A stretch of DNA of 9,213 bases from Anaerolineales bacterium (GCA_030668545.1 DAOUTT010000064.1:1-9213), one strand, 5' to 3'; positions 1-5,139 are shown, counted from the first letter of the stretch. Program-made: numbers and translations. The notes: generated from the letters alone by a model not told the origin.

Positions 1-423
1 ACAAGCGCCGACGGTGGCGACATTCAAGGCATGGACTTCATCGCCGCCGCTCATCAGGGAACCGACATCACGTACCACGCGAGGGGCCCCGATGAAGGTG
101 ATGAAATAGGAACCAGTGAGCCGTTCGACTTGAGCTACGATGATCGGACGATCAACGACGACGTCGCCGAGCAGTTGGAGTCCGGTCACGAACTCGCGTA
201 CTCGGCGATTTCAAGCGAGGAAGGCTTCGCTGTCGATCGTATGGCCGTGGGTGACGACATGGTCGAAGGCTCCTCACTGGTTGTTGACGATACTGGTGTT
301 TATGAGAGCCAATTTATTGCCACCCCGGACGGGTTTGCAGTTGAACTGATCGCCGCCACAGAAGATGGCGTAGTCGATGAAATCATCGTCGGCATCGCAG
401 AGGAAGAGGAAGACAAAGAGTAA
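1..423 (+). CDS. Acidic hypothetical protein, 5' end outside the window
   Basis: The reading frame is open from base 1 (T-S-A-D-G-G-D-I-Q-G before the first Met at position 31), and no convincing ribosome binding site precedes that ATG, so the real start is probably upstream of the window. The visible part from Met31 is 130 residues, very rich in Asp and Glu, and ends in a run of acidic residues (EEEEDKE). There is no Cys, no membrane segment and no signal peptide in this part. Two related segments with the core GFAV lie 36 residues apart (residues 65-68 and 101-104 counted from that Met), each followed by Ala/Asp/Val-rich sequence, suggesting tandem beta-rich repeats. I do not recognise a family and assign no function. 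An 11-bp hairpin follows the stop codon. Confidence is in its being coding, based on length, composition and the repeat. Confidence 0.6.
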   Translation, partial: TSADGGDIQGMDFIAAAHQGTDITYHARGPDEGDEIGTSEPFDLSYDDRTINDDVAEQLESGHELAYSAISSEEGFAVDRMAVGDDMVEGSSLVVDDTGVYESQFIATPDGFAVELIAATEDGVVDEIIVGIAEEEEDKE

Positions 424-440
424 TCAAAGTTACTCCATAC

Positions 441-468
441 AAGTCGGGTGGTAATCGCCACCCGACTT
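441..468 (+). terminator. 11-bp perfect hairpin after the first gene, terminator-like
   Basis: AAGTCGGGTGG (441-451) pairs perfectly with CCACCCGACTT (458-468) around the six-base loop TAATCG, 18 nt after the stop codon of the acidic protein. No T run follows, so it is not a canonical intrinsic terminator; it may still end or stabilise the upstream transcript. Confidence 0.5.
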
Positions 469-481
469 GCGCGTCTGGGCA

Positions 482-487
482 TATAAT
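482..487 (+). promoter_or_regulatory. Perfect TATAAT -10 box upstream of the HAD phosphatase gene
   Basis: TATAAT lies 14 nt before the ATG at 501. No recognisable -35 hexamer is found 16-18 nt upstream; that space is occupied by the preceding hairpin. A start about 7 nt downstream would fall in the ribosome binding site, so either the box is fortuitous or the transcript has a very short leader. The same ten bases (ATATAATCGT) recur at 2691-2700. Confidence 0.3.
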
Positions 488-500
488 CGTAAAGGAGTCT

Positions 501-1427
501 ATGATGATTCTACCTTCTTGGAAGGATACACAGGCCAAGCAAGACATCCTCGATTTCGTGGCGGCGGTCACGGATGAGAGCAGCTCGGACTATGTGCCGC
601 CTGCGGAGCGCATCGCTGCCTTTGATAACGATGGCACGCTGTGGTGTGAAAAACCGATGTACATCCAGCTCGACCTTCTGCTGCGCAAACTTGCGAGGCA
701 AGCTGAGAGCGATTCGTCGCTCCGATCGCAGCAGCCGTGGAAAGCCGCCTGGGAGAAGGACTTCGACTGGCTTGGCGGCGCGATGACCAAACACTACCAG
801 GGAGATGACAGCGATTTGCAGGTTCTCCTCGGTGGGATTATCTCATTAGCCACAGACCAGGCAGTCGAGCGGGTCGAGGCGGAGGCCAAGGATTTTATTG
901 AGAACGAACGCCACCCAACGTTAGGTTTGACCTACCGGAACTGCATCTACCACCCGATGCTCGAGTTGCTTCAATACCTCGAGGCAAACGGATTTATCAA
1001 CTATATCGTGTCGGGGGGTGGGCGCGACTTCATGCGCGGCTTTGCTCACGATCTGTACGGCATCCCCCGCGAGCGGGTAGTCGGCAGCACTGTAGCCTAC
1101 CGTTTCGTGGAAAACGACGGCGGTGGCGAGATTGTGCAACAGGCGGAATTGGATGTGATCGACGACGGTCCAGACAAACCCGTCCAGATCTGGAACGTGA
1201 TCGGACGCCGCCCGATCCTGGTTGCCGGCAACTCCAACGGCGACCTGCAGATGCTTGAATTCGCGGGTGGATCATTATTGCCAGCGTTGCAACTCCTGGT
1301 TGTTCACGACGATGCGGAACGTGAGTTCGATTACGTTGCCGGCGCGGAGAAGGTTATAATCGCCGCACAAACGAAAGGCTGGACGATGATCAGTATGAAG
1401 GATGATTTCAAAGTTATTTTTGCATGA
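501..1427 (+). CDS. HAD-superfamily phosphatase (phosphoserine phosphatase-like)
   Basis: This 308-residue protein carries the motifs of a haloacid dehalogenase-type phosphohydrolase. Motif I is FDNDGTLW, with nucleophile Asp42 and acid/base Asp44. Motif II is the Ser of VSGGGRDF (Ser171). A motif III lysine is likely Lys226 in DKPVQI, before IGRRPI. Motif IV is GNSNGD (residues 243-248), whose acidic residue coordinates magnesium. The insert between motifs I and II (about 55-150) is a helical cap of C1 type. Such enzymes hydrolyse phosphomonoesters through a phospho-aspartate intermediate; the substrate cannot be read from the sequence. Many relatives with the KP..I...IGRRPI / GNS.GD layout are exported, but no signal peptide is seen here, so a cytoplasmic location is inferred. 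The ribosome binding site AAAGGAG (491-497) lies 3 nt from ATG501 and 6 nt from the in-frame ATG504, so the second Met is an equally good start. No operon partner is evident. Confidence 0.88.
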   Translation: MMILPSWKDTQAKQDILDFVAAVTDESSSDYVPPAERIAAFDNDGTLWCEKPMYIQLDLLLRKLARQAESDSSLRSQQPWKAAWEKDFDWLGGAMTKHYQGDDSDLQVLLGGIISLATDQAVERVEAEAKDFIENERHPTLGLTYRNCIYHPMLELLQYLEANGFINYIVSGGGRDFMRGFAHDLYGIPRERVVGSTVAYRFVENDGGGEIVQQAELDVIDDGPDKPVQIWNVIGRRPILVAGNSNGDLQMLEFAGGSLLPALQLLVVHDDAEREFDYVAGAEKVIIAAQTKGWTMISMKDDFKVIFA

Positions 1428-1541
1428 TTAGAAGGAACTGAGTTTTAAGCCCACTCCGCTTTAATTGGCGATCAACATCATAGGCCTGATCATTCTCATG
1501 GCCATTGCCGGGGAACTGAGCAAGCGTCTCAAGAAAGGTGC

Positions 1542-1570
1542 TTGCCGATGGCCCCTCGCCCATGTAGAAT
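1542..1570 (+). promoter_or_regulatory. Sigma-A-like promoter for the PP2C gene
   Basis: TTGCCG (1542-1547), a 17-nt spacer, then TAGAAT (1565-1570). A start near 1577 would give a leader of about 27 nt before ATG1604. Both hexamers are close to consensus and the spacing is ideal. Confidence 0.55.
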
Positions 1571-1603
1571 TGGGCACTCACTTACCAAGGAAAAATATAT
1601 CCT

Positions 1604-2503
1604 ATGGATTTCATCCGCAGACTGTTCGGCAAAAAAACAGCTCCACCTCCAGACCAAGCTTCCACTGCCCCGTTAGATCCCAGTCAGGTCCCATTTCCTT
1701 ACTTTGAGGAGCTGCGACGGCATATCACAACGGGGACGGCACAATCGATTGGTGTCAAGAGAAAGAAAAATGAAGACTCTCTGCTCGTAATCGTCGGCAG
1801 CGCGGATGGCGACGACGAACCTCCGGATTTCGGACTGCTTTGTGTTGCCGATGGACTTGGGGGGCAGGAACATGGCGCAGCCGCTAGCGCGATTTCGGTA
1901 CGTACACTAGCAAGCAGCCTAACCCGCGGGGCGATCCTCGATCTTCTCGCATTGGAACCCGAGAGACAACCAGACTCCATGGATGACCTCGTCCGCTTAG
2001 CCATCCAACAGGCGAACAGAGAGGTTCGATCACGCACTGAAGGCGGCGCTTCAACACTAACAATCGCGCTTGTAGTGGGCGATCAAATGAAGATCGGGCA
2101 TGTTGGTGATACGCGCGCTTACTTCATAACCGAGGATGGCATCCAGCAACTTACTCGCGATCATTCCCTGGTTCAGGAATTGGTTGACACCGGGACGATC
2201 ACAGAAGAGGAAGCCCTTACGCACCCGCAGCGCAATGTTCTCTGGAACGCGATGGGGAAGGCGATTGACGTGAAGGTGGACGTAGCAACCCATACACCAC
2301 CTGCGGATGGGTACCTGCTCCTTTGTTCGGATGGATTATGGGGTGTTGTCCCAGATGAGGAGATACAAGAAACTACCATCCAAGCAGGTAATCCTCAGCA
2401 AGCATGTGAGGACCTTGTAGCGGCTGCAAACACTGCCGGCGGCCCCGATAACGTCACCTGCGTAATGGTATATTTCCCACCTCGACCTTCAACTGCATCC
2501 TGA
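1604..2503 (+). CDS. PP2C-family protein serine/threonine phosphatase
   Basis: This 299-residue protein has the ordered motifs of a metal-dependent PP2C phosphatase: KRKKNEDS (Asp58), VADGLGGQEHG (Asp83-Gly84), GGASTLTIALV, IGHVGDTRAY (Asp169), LTRDHSLV, the CSDGLW loop (Asp243) and GGPDNVT (Asp282-Asn283). The four Asp sites correspond to the residues that hold the catalytic Mn/Mg pair. It would remove phosphate from Ser/Thr of protein targets, normally opposing Hanks-type kinases; no kinase or FHA gene lies in the window, so its partner is elsewhere. About 45 residues precede the catalytic core, with a basic start (MDFIRRLFGKK) and a Pro/Ala-rich stretch; there is no transmembrane helix, so it is a soluble enzyme. 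Upstream spacing to ATG is poor (AAGG 13 nt before it), which suggests weak initiation, but no better start precedes the conserved region. Confidence 0.93.
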   Translation: MDFIRRLFGKKTAPPPDQASTAPLDPSQVPFPYFEELRRHITTGTAQSIGVKRKKNEDSLLVIVGSADGDDEPPDFGLLCVADGLGGQEHGAAASAISVRTLASSLTRGAILDLLALEPERQPDSMDDLVRLAIQQANREVRSRTEGGASTLTIALVVGDQMKIGHVGDTRAYFITEDGIQQLTRDHSLVQELVDTGTITEEEALTHPQRNVLWNAMGKAIDVKVDVATHTPPADGYLLLCSDGLWGVVPDEEIQETTIQAGNPQQACEDLVAAANTAGGPDNVTCVMVYFPPRPSTAS

Positions 2504-2595
2504 TCTCTAGTTCGGGAATTCGCATCTAACCAACATCAACGAGGCTCTCCTCCAAATTATTTGGGTGACCAAACGGATTTGCACTGCATTGCACC

Positions 2596-2666
2596 GCCCG
2601 GAGCTGAACCTCCGGGCTCAGCACTTAATGAGCTATGAGCCCAGCTAAGGCGGAACCCGGCTTTTT
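2596..2666 (+). promoter_or_regulatory. Attenuator-like chain of mutually exclusive helices ending in a T run
   Basis: Three helices share strands in sequence. Helix A is GCCCGGAG (2596-2603) with CTCCGGGC (2610-2617), 8 bp around a 6-nt loop. Helix B is GGGCTCA (2614-2620) with TGAGCCC (2636-2642) and cannot coexist with A. Helix C is GAGCC (2637-2641) with GGCTT (2659-2663), cannot coexist with B, and is followed by the TTTTT run at 2662-2666. This 1:2 / 2:3 / 3:4 logic is that of transcription attenuators, or it is simply the terminator of the PP2C gene 90 nt upstream. No ligand-binding consensus is recognised. Confidence 0.4.
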
Positions 2667-2691
2667 GAGATCTAAACAGACTACTTCATTA

Positions 2692-2697
2692 TATAAT
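2692..2697 (+). promoter_or_regulatory. TATAAT -10 box of a candidate sRNA unit
   Basis: A consensus TATAAT. The nearest -35-like hexamer, TTGAGA (2665-2670), is 21 nt away, too far for normal sigma-A contacts, so recognition would rely on the -10 alone or an activator. A start near 2704 is expected. Confidence 0.3.
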
Positions 2698-2703
2698 CGT
2701 GGG

Positions 2704-2789
2704 GGCCACCCCGTGTGTCGACCCGTTTTTATCATGCAACCAGTTTTCCCTCCATCTCCCGCAGAGTTCAAACCTGCGGGAGGTTTTTA
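2704..2789 (+). ncRNA. Candidate small RNA bounded by a -10 box and a terminator
   Basis: The unit runs from the expected start just downstream of TATAAT to the intrinsic terminator at 2756-2789, about 86 nt. It begins with a GGGG-CCA-CCCC mini-hairpin (2702-2712), then has an unstructured T/C-rich middle (2726-2755) and the terminator stem. No ribosome binding site or short coding frame is convincing. I do not recognise it as a known RNA family; it lacks the SRP, 6S, tmRNA and RNase P signatures. Confidence 0.3.
2756..2789 (+). terminator. Intrinsic terminator
   Basis: CTCCCGCAG (2756-2764) pairs perfectly with CTGCGGGAG (2774-2782) around a 9-nt loop, and the stem is followed by GTTTTTATT. 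This is a canonical rho-independent terminator in the plus direction, 250 nt after the PP2C stop codon and so more likely to serve a separate transcript. Confidence 0.75.
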
Positions 2790-2813
2790 TTAGAGAATGC
2801 ATCGCTGATGGTA

Positions 2814-2841
2814 GTAGAGACGCAGCATGCTGCGTCTCTAC
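2814..2841. repeat. Perfect 28-nt palindromic intergenic repeat
   Basis: GTAGAGACGCAGCA followed directly by its exact reverse complement, with no spacer. From memory, palindromes of the form GTAGAGACG...CGTCTCTAC and GTAGGGGCG...CGCCCCTAC are interspersed in intergenic regions of Chloroflexi and cyanobacteria; only this copy is in the window. As RNA or single-stranded DNA it would form a 12-13 bp hairpin. Confidence 0.75.
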
Positions 2842-2842
2842 G

Positions 2843-2892
2843 CGCAGGATATTTGGTCGGGGGCAAAATCAACCCCGACACGTGCGCCTGCG
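2843..2892 (+). other. Two-level stem-loop
   Basis: An outer stem CGCAGG (2843-2848) with CCTGCG (2887-2892) encloses an inner stem GTCGGGG (2856-2862) with CCCCGAC (2873-2879) and a 10-nt loop. It starts inside the end of the 28-nt palindrome's flank and may belong to the same repeat element or to a structured RNA. No T run follows. Confidence 0.45.
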
Positions 2893-2954
2893 ACCGGGAG
2901 CAGAATTTCCTGACTCCACAATAATAGAAGGAGAACTATTAATTAAAAGGAAAA

Positions 2955-2976
2955 CCGGATGTGGGGAACCATCCGG
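2955..2976 (+). other. 7-bp hairpin
   Basis: CCGGATG (2955-2961) pairs with CATCCGG (2970-2976) around an 8-nt loop containing GGGGAA. It is one of a series of stem-loops in this gene-free region. Confidence 0.4.
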
Positions 2977-2992
2977 AGGCTCTAGAAAATTC

Positions 2993-3046
2993 GGGGTCCC
3001 AACTGGCTGTGTGCGGGGGCACACATTTCCAGTTGGGGGAATCCCC
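2993..3046 (+). other. Long interrupted stem-loop of 20 base pairs
   Basis: Three coaxial stems: GGGG (2993-2996) with CCCC (3043-3046), CCCAACTGG (2998-3006) with CCAGTTGGG (3029-3037), and TGTGTGC (3008-3014) with GCACACA (3019-3025), closed by a GGGG loop. Small bulges separate them, the pattern of a folded RNA or a recombination/hairpin element rather than a simple terminator. No T run follows. I do not recognise the family. Confidence 0.5.
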
Positions 3047-3096
3047 TAAGACAAACCCTTCAACCAACACATAACCAGCACGTGGGTGAGCCTTGC

Positions 3097-3127
3097 GTAA
3101 ATATTACCCTAATCAGGTAAACATTAC
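3097..3127. promoter_or_regulatory. Paired GTAA-N3-TTAC palindromes, operator-like
   Basis: GTAAATATTAC (3097-3107) and GTAAACATTAC (3117-3127) differ at one base, are each palindromic, and are spaced 20 bp apart, two helical turns. The whole 31-bp block also has partial overall symmetry around TTACC-N7-GGTAA. That pattern suits a cooperative DNA-binding dimer pair. It lies just past the 3' end of the minus-strand nuclease gene with no obvious promoter beside it, so its role is unclear. Confidence 0.35.
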
Positions 3128-3146
3128 ATTAATAAAGGGTGAGTTC

Positions 3147-3626
3147 TTAGGATGATGCCTGGTCTCGATCTTTAAATAGCTTCTCCCATTCAGCGAGGTC
3201 TTGATCACTCATTACAACCATGGGTTTCTCGCTTTGGACGGAAGTGTTTGTACTCGTGGAGATCATCTGGCCGAACGCGTCGCTATGGAGCACCGATGCG
3301 TCCGCTCTACGCGCCGCATCGATGACTTCACGATCGGAGGAGACGATTGTCCAGTTTGGCGCTTCTTTATCAAGCTTGAGCAAATGATCGCGAATGGCGT
3401 CGTCCGCTGTTCGTGGGAGGCGGACGAATCTGACATCAACCCTTCCGCTCTTAATCGTAGGTTCTCCACCCGGGACGCCGCGGTCGAAATACACTGTCGC
3501 CCTGCGGTTGGTCCGAGAGCAGAAACCTTGCAGCATCTCGACAAGTTTACGTTCATCATCAGGATCGGAAAGATCGAGATCGGGCAGCGCGGCGATTAAG
3601 TTATGGCCGTCTATTATAAATGGCAT
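3147..3626 (-). CDS. YacP-like NYN-domain nuclease
   Basis: This 159-residue protein is a compact PIN-like NYN domain of the YacP type. The N-terminal FIIDGHNLI supplies the first catalytic Asp (Asp6) and Asn9. TADDAIRDHL (Asp75, Asp76, Asp80) and VSSDREV (Asp98) supply the remaining acidic metal ligands. A C-terminal DLAEWEKLFKDR tail matches a short motif I associate with such proteins. The Bacillus relative Rae1/YacP is a ribosome-associated mRNA endonuclease; whether this one shares that role is inference, as is cleavage of RNA. The start is well fixed: GAGGAG on the minus strand (3632-3637) sits 5 nt from the ATG. A weak TATAAA (minus, 3658-3663) is the only nearby -10 candidate. It is divergent from the LysM gene and convergent with the structured intergenic region. 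Confidence 0.85.
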   Translation of the reverse strand: MPFIIDGHNLIAALPDLDLSDPDDERKLVEMLQGFCSRTNRRATVYFDRGVPGGEPTIKSGRVDVRFVRLPRTADDAIRDHLLKLDKEAPNWTIVSSDREVIDAARRADASVLHSDAFGQMISTSTNTSVQSEKPMVVMSDQDLAEWEKLFKDRDQASS

Positions 3627-3804
3627 AAGGGCTCCTCAGCCGGGATGTTGCTCAGGGTTTATATTGCTGCGTACAACTGTGGGTGAGCAGATATCCGTTC
3701 ACCTACATTCGAGGTAGAGCTGAGATTAAAATCGATCCTTGCGGTCGGTTAATTCTACCGCTTTGACTCTAAGTGAGGCAATTCCCTTTCACGGCAAGCT
3801 GTGC

Positions 3805-3810
3805 TATCAT
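3805..3810 (+). promoter_or_regulatory. Extended -10 (TGC-TATCAT) implying a leaderless LysM mRNA
   Basis: TATCAT is preceded by TGC, the TGN of an extended -10. The expected start, about 3817-3819, coincides with the ATG at 3819. No Shine-Dalgarno sequence precedes that ATG, which agrees with a leaderless transcript. No good -35 is seen. Confidence 0.4.
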
Positions 3811-3818
3811 GCGCGGCC

Positions 3819-4568
3819 ATGGGAAGCGTACGGCGAGCTACATGGCGACAGTATCTCCTTTATTTGGGCATTAATGTCCTCGTCTCTGCGATCACTGTCC
3901 TCATCGTGCTCAATCTATGGGATCGCAGATCCCCACTTGAAATAGTGACACCGACGGCGACGATCGATGTGATCGCACAAGTTGACAACGCTGTCCCTAC
4001 GCTGACCCCAACAACACCCCCCTCTCCAACACCGAAAACCTATACCGTCCGCGCAGGTGACACAATTTCTAACATCGCCGAAGAGTTTGATATCTCGATG
4101 GAAGAACTTATGGCGGCCAATCGATTGCAAGACCCTAACGAGCTATCGGTGGGGCAGGTGCTGGTCATCCCTGAGGTTGATAGGGTTGCAGCAGCGCTAG
4201 AAGCCAGCGAGACCCGATCTCCTGAAGCAACGTCCACCCCCGACCCGGCTGCAGCCCAGCAAGTTGTGATTAACGGCATCATCGGTGCGGGGGACCTGGA
4301 GATTGAGTCTGTTCGTCTCCTGAACATAGGAAATGAAGTCTCTATGGCTGGCTGGACGCTAGATGATGGCGATGGTCATGTATTCAACTTCCCTGATTTC
4401 ACTTTTTACAGCACCGGGGCAGTGGACGTCCATTCAAGAGCAGGAACAAACACCACGATTGATTTGTTCTGGGGGCTTGACCCAGCAATATGGATGCCGG
4501 GCAAGGTGATCTATCTTCGCAATGTAAGCGGCGATCTAGTCTCCTCCTTAAAAATCCCTGCGAATTAA
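3819..4568 (+). CDS. Membrane-anchored LysM and lamin-tail domain protein
   Basis: The 249-residue product (from ATG3819) has one N-terminal membrane helix (about residues 13-34) after a basic start (MGSVRRATWRQ), so the rest lies outside the membrane. A Thr/Pro-rich linker (about 45-73) leads to a LysM domain (75-118: YTVRAGDTISNIAEEF ... VGQVLVIP), which binds N-acetylglucosamine-containing glycans such as peptidoglycan. A second Pro/Ala/Thr linker leads to a C-terminal lamin-tail (LTD) beta-sandwich (about 149-247: VVINGIIGAGDLEIESVRLLNIG...MAGWTLDDGDGHVFNFP...). LTDs in bacteria often sit on surface or envelope proteins. It is probably a cell-envelope structural or attachment factor; function is inference. 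An in-frame GTG at 3801 would add six residues (MLSCAA) but overlaps the -10 box, so ATG3819 is preferred. It is a single gene, convergent with tatA. Confidence 0.85.
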   Translation: MGSVRRATWRQYLLYLGINVLVSAITVLIVLNLWDRRSPLEIVTPTATIDVIAQVDNAVPTLTPTTPPSPTPKTYTVRAGDTISNIAEEFDISMEELMAANRLQDPNELSVGQVLVIPEVDRVAAALEASETRSPEATSTPDPAAAQQVVINGIIGAGDLEIESVRLLNIGNEVSMAGWTLDDGDGHVFNFPDFTFYSTGAVDVHSRAGTNTTIDLFWGLDPAIWMPGKVIYLRNVSGDLVSSLKIPAN

Positions 4569-4751
4569 AGTTGTCCTCCAACAACATCCAAGTCCAACAT
4601 GATTACACTTTGGATTTCTATCGCCTATATCACAACATCAATCCATCATGGGATAAACACGCGCCGCGATTCGTGAGGTGGTTCAAATCAGATTCATCGG
4701 TGGATTGACCCTGCTGGTAGAATTGATGAAACGCATGAAATTTATTAGGTG

Positions 4752-4780
4752 AAAGAAAAACCGGCTATTCGGCCGGCTTT
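4752..4780 (-). terminator. Terminator between the LysM gene and tatA, strongest for tatA
   Basis: CCGGC (4761-4765) pairs with GCCGG (4772-4776). On the minus strand the stem is followed by TTTTTCTTTC, a good intrinsic terminator for tatA about 25 nt past its stop. On the plus strand it is followed only by CTTTGATC, so it may work weakly for the LysM gene as well. Confidence 0.65.
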
Positions 4781-4804
4781 GATCATGCGCTGATGTTGGA
4801 GATG

Positions 4805-4993
4805 TCAGTCTCCGTTCTCTGGTTCTTCTTTCTCGGAGGGCTCATCTTCACTCTCGCCATCTTGCATACCCGTACGAAATTCTTTGATCCCTTGGCCAAT
4901 TTCGCGGGCGATCTTGCTCAAGCGACCTGGGCCAAAGATCAGAACGATGATGAATAAAATGATGATTAGTTCCCAGCCACGCGGAAGTGTCAT
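4805..4993 (-). CDS. tatA: Sec-independent protein translocase subunit TatA
   Basis: This 62-residue protein has the full TatA layout: a short periplasmic start with Glu8, one membrane helix (about 7-20, ELIIILFIIVLIF), the FGPGRLSKIAREIGQGIKEFR hinge and amphipathic helix (20-40), and a very acidic hydrophilic tail (GESEDEPSEKEEPENGD). TatA oligomers form the pore that moves folded twin-arginine proteins across the cytoplasmic membrane, with TatC as receptor. No tatC or tatB is nearby, so the receptor is encoded elsewhere. The acidic helix start fits TatA/E rather than TatB. The start is fixed by GGAGG (minus, 4999-5003) 5 nt before the ATG. The length is on the short side for TatA. Confidence 0.93.
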   Translation of the reverse strand: MTLPRGWELIIILFIIVLIFGPGRLSKIAREIGQGIKEFRTGMQDGESEDEPSEKEEPENGD

Positions 4994-5024
4994 TACATCC
5001 TCCAGATTGTGTCTAACTCATAAA

Positions 5025-5030
5025 ATTATA
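5025..5030 (-). promoter_or_regulatory. TATAAT -10 box for tatA
   Basis: A perfect TATAAT on the minus strand, 31 nt from the tatA start codon, with an expected transcription start near 5018. The -35 is weak (TTTCAT at 16-nt spacing). Confidence 0.45.
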
Positions 5031-5058
5031 ACATCCTTCCCTTTCTATGAAACCTACA

Positions 5059-5110
5059 GCCGGCGAGTTTCTTGCGCCGTGGAATTGCGTCTGCTAAACT
5101 CGCATCCGGC
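5059..5110. promoter_or_regulatory. Interrupted 12-bp inverted repeat flanking a dnaX promoter
   Basis: GCCGG-CGAGTTT (5059-5070) is repeated in inverse as AAACTCG-CAT-CCGGC (5096-5110), leaving 25 nt between arms. The arms bracket the TTGCGC/TAAACT promoter, and the -10 lies largely inside the right arm. It could bind a dimeric regulator by looping, or form a hairpin in a read-through transcript. Confidence 0.4.
5072..5100 (+). promoter_or_regulatory. Candidate dnaX promoter, upstream
   Basis: TTGCGC (5072-5077), a 17-nt spacer, TAAACT (5095-5100); expected start about 5107, giving an 83-nt leader before dnaX. Confidence 0.45.
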
Positions 5111-5139
5111 TTGAGTTCGTGGGTGGATTAATGTATCGA
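5111..5139 (+). promoter_or_regulatory. Candidate dnaX promoter, downstream
   Basis: TTGAGT (5111-5116), a 17-nt spacer, TATCGA (5134-5139); expected start about 5146. An AGAGT-T-ACTCT palindrome (5144-5154) overlaps that start and could be an operator. This promoter is weaker than the upstream one by consensus. Confidence 0.35.

Larger units (their letters stand above)
2504..3146. other. Structured 640-nt intergenic region without a credible gene
   Basis: No open frame here has a ribosome binding site plus protein-like composition; the longest one (2699-3049) runs straight through a terminator hairpin and a perfect palindrome. The region instead holds, in order: a small palindrome CCAAAT-T-ATTTGG (2552-2564), overlapping alternative hairpins (2596-2666), a TATAAT box (2692-2697), a terminator (2756-2789), a 28-nt palindrome (2814-2841), three stem-loops (2843-2892, 2955-2976, 2993-3046) and paired GTAA-N3-TTAC sites (3097-3127). 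It separates the PP2C gene from the convergent NYN nuclease gene. Confidence 0.6.

Noticed and set aside
1465..1707. An 80-codon frame with TTG start whose first 28 residues look like a membrane helix plus basic stretch
   Set aside because: No ribosome binding site, it reads through the PP2C promoter and start in another frame, and the rest of the product lacks protein-like composition. A degraded small membrane gene cannot be excluded.
2641..2666. RNase P-like or T-box-like segment (GGAACCCGGCTT)
   Set aside because: No RNase P 5' core is found upstream, where the PP2C gene lies, and the T-box UGG needed to pair with tRNA is missing; no aminoacyl-tRNA synthetase or amino-acid gene follows.
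2701..2789. tmRNA or tRNA: GGGGGC start, GTCGAC and a GTTCAAACC that recalls a T loop
   Set aside because: The bases around GTTCAAACC pair as a terminator stem and not as a T arm; there is no acceptor stem, no tag-peptide frame and no CCA-end partner.
2699..3049. A 116-codon open frame in the structured intergenic region
   Set aside because: It crosses a canonical terminator and a perfect 28-nt palindrome, has no ribosome binding site and resembles no family.
4681..4700. GGTTCAAATC resembling a tRNA T arm
   Set aside because: The flanking bases do not form a T stem and no acceptor, D or anticodon arm can be drawn around it.
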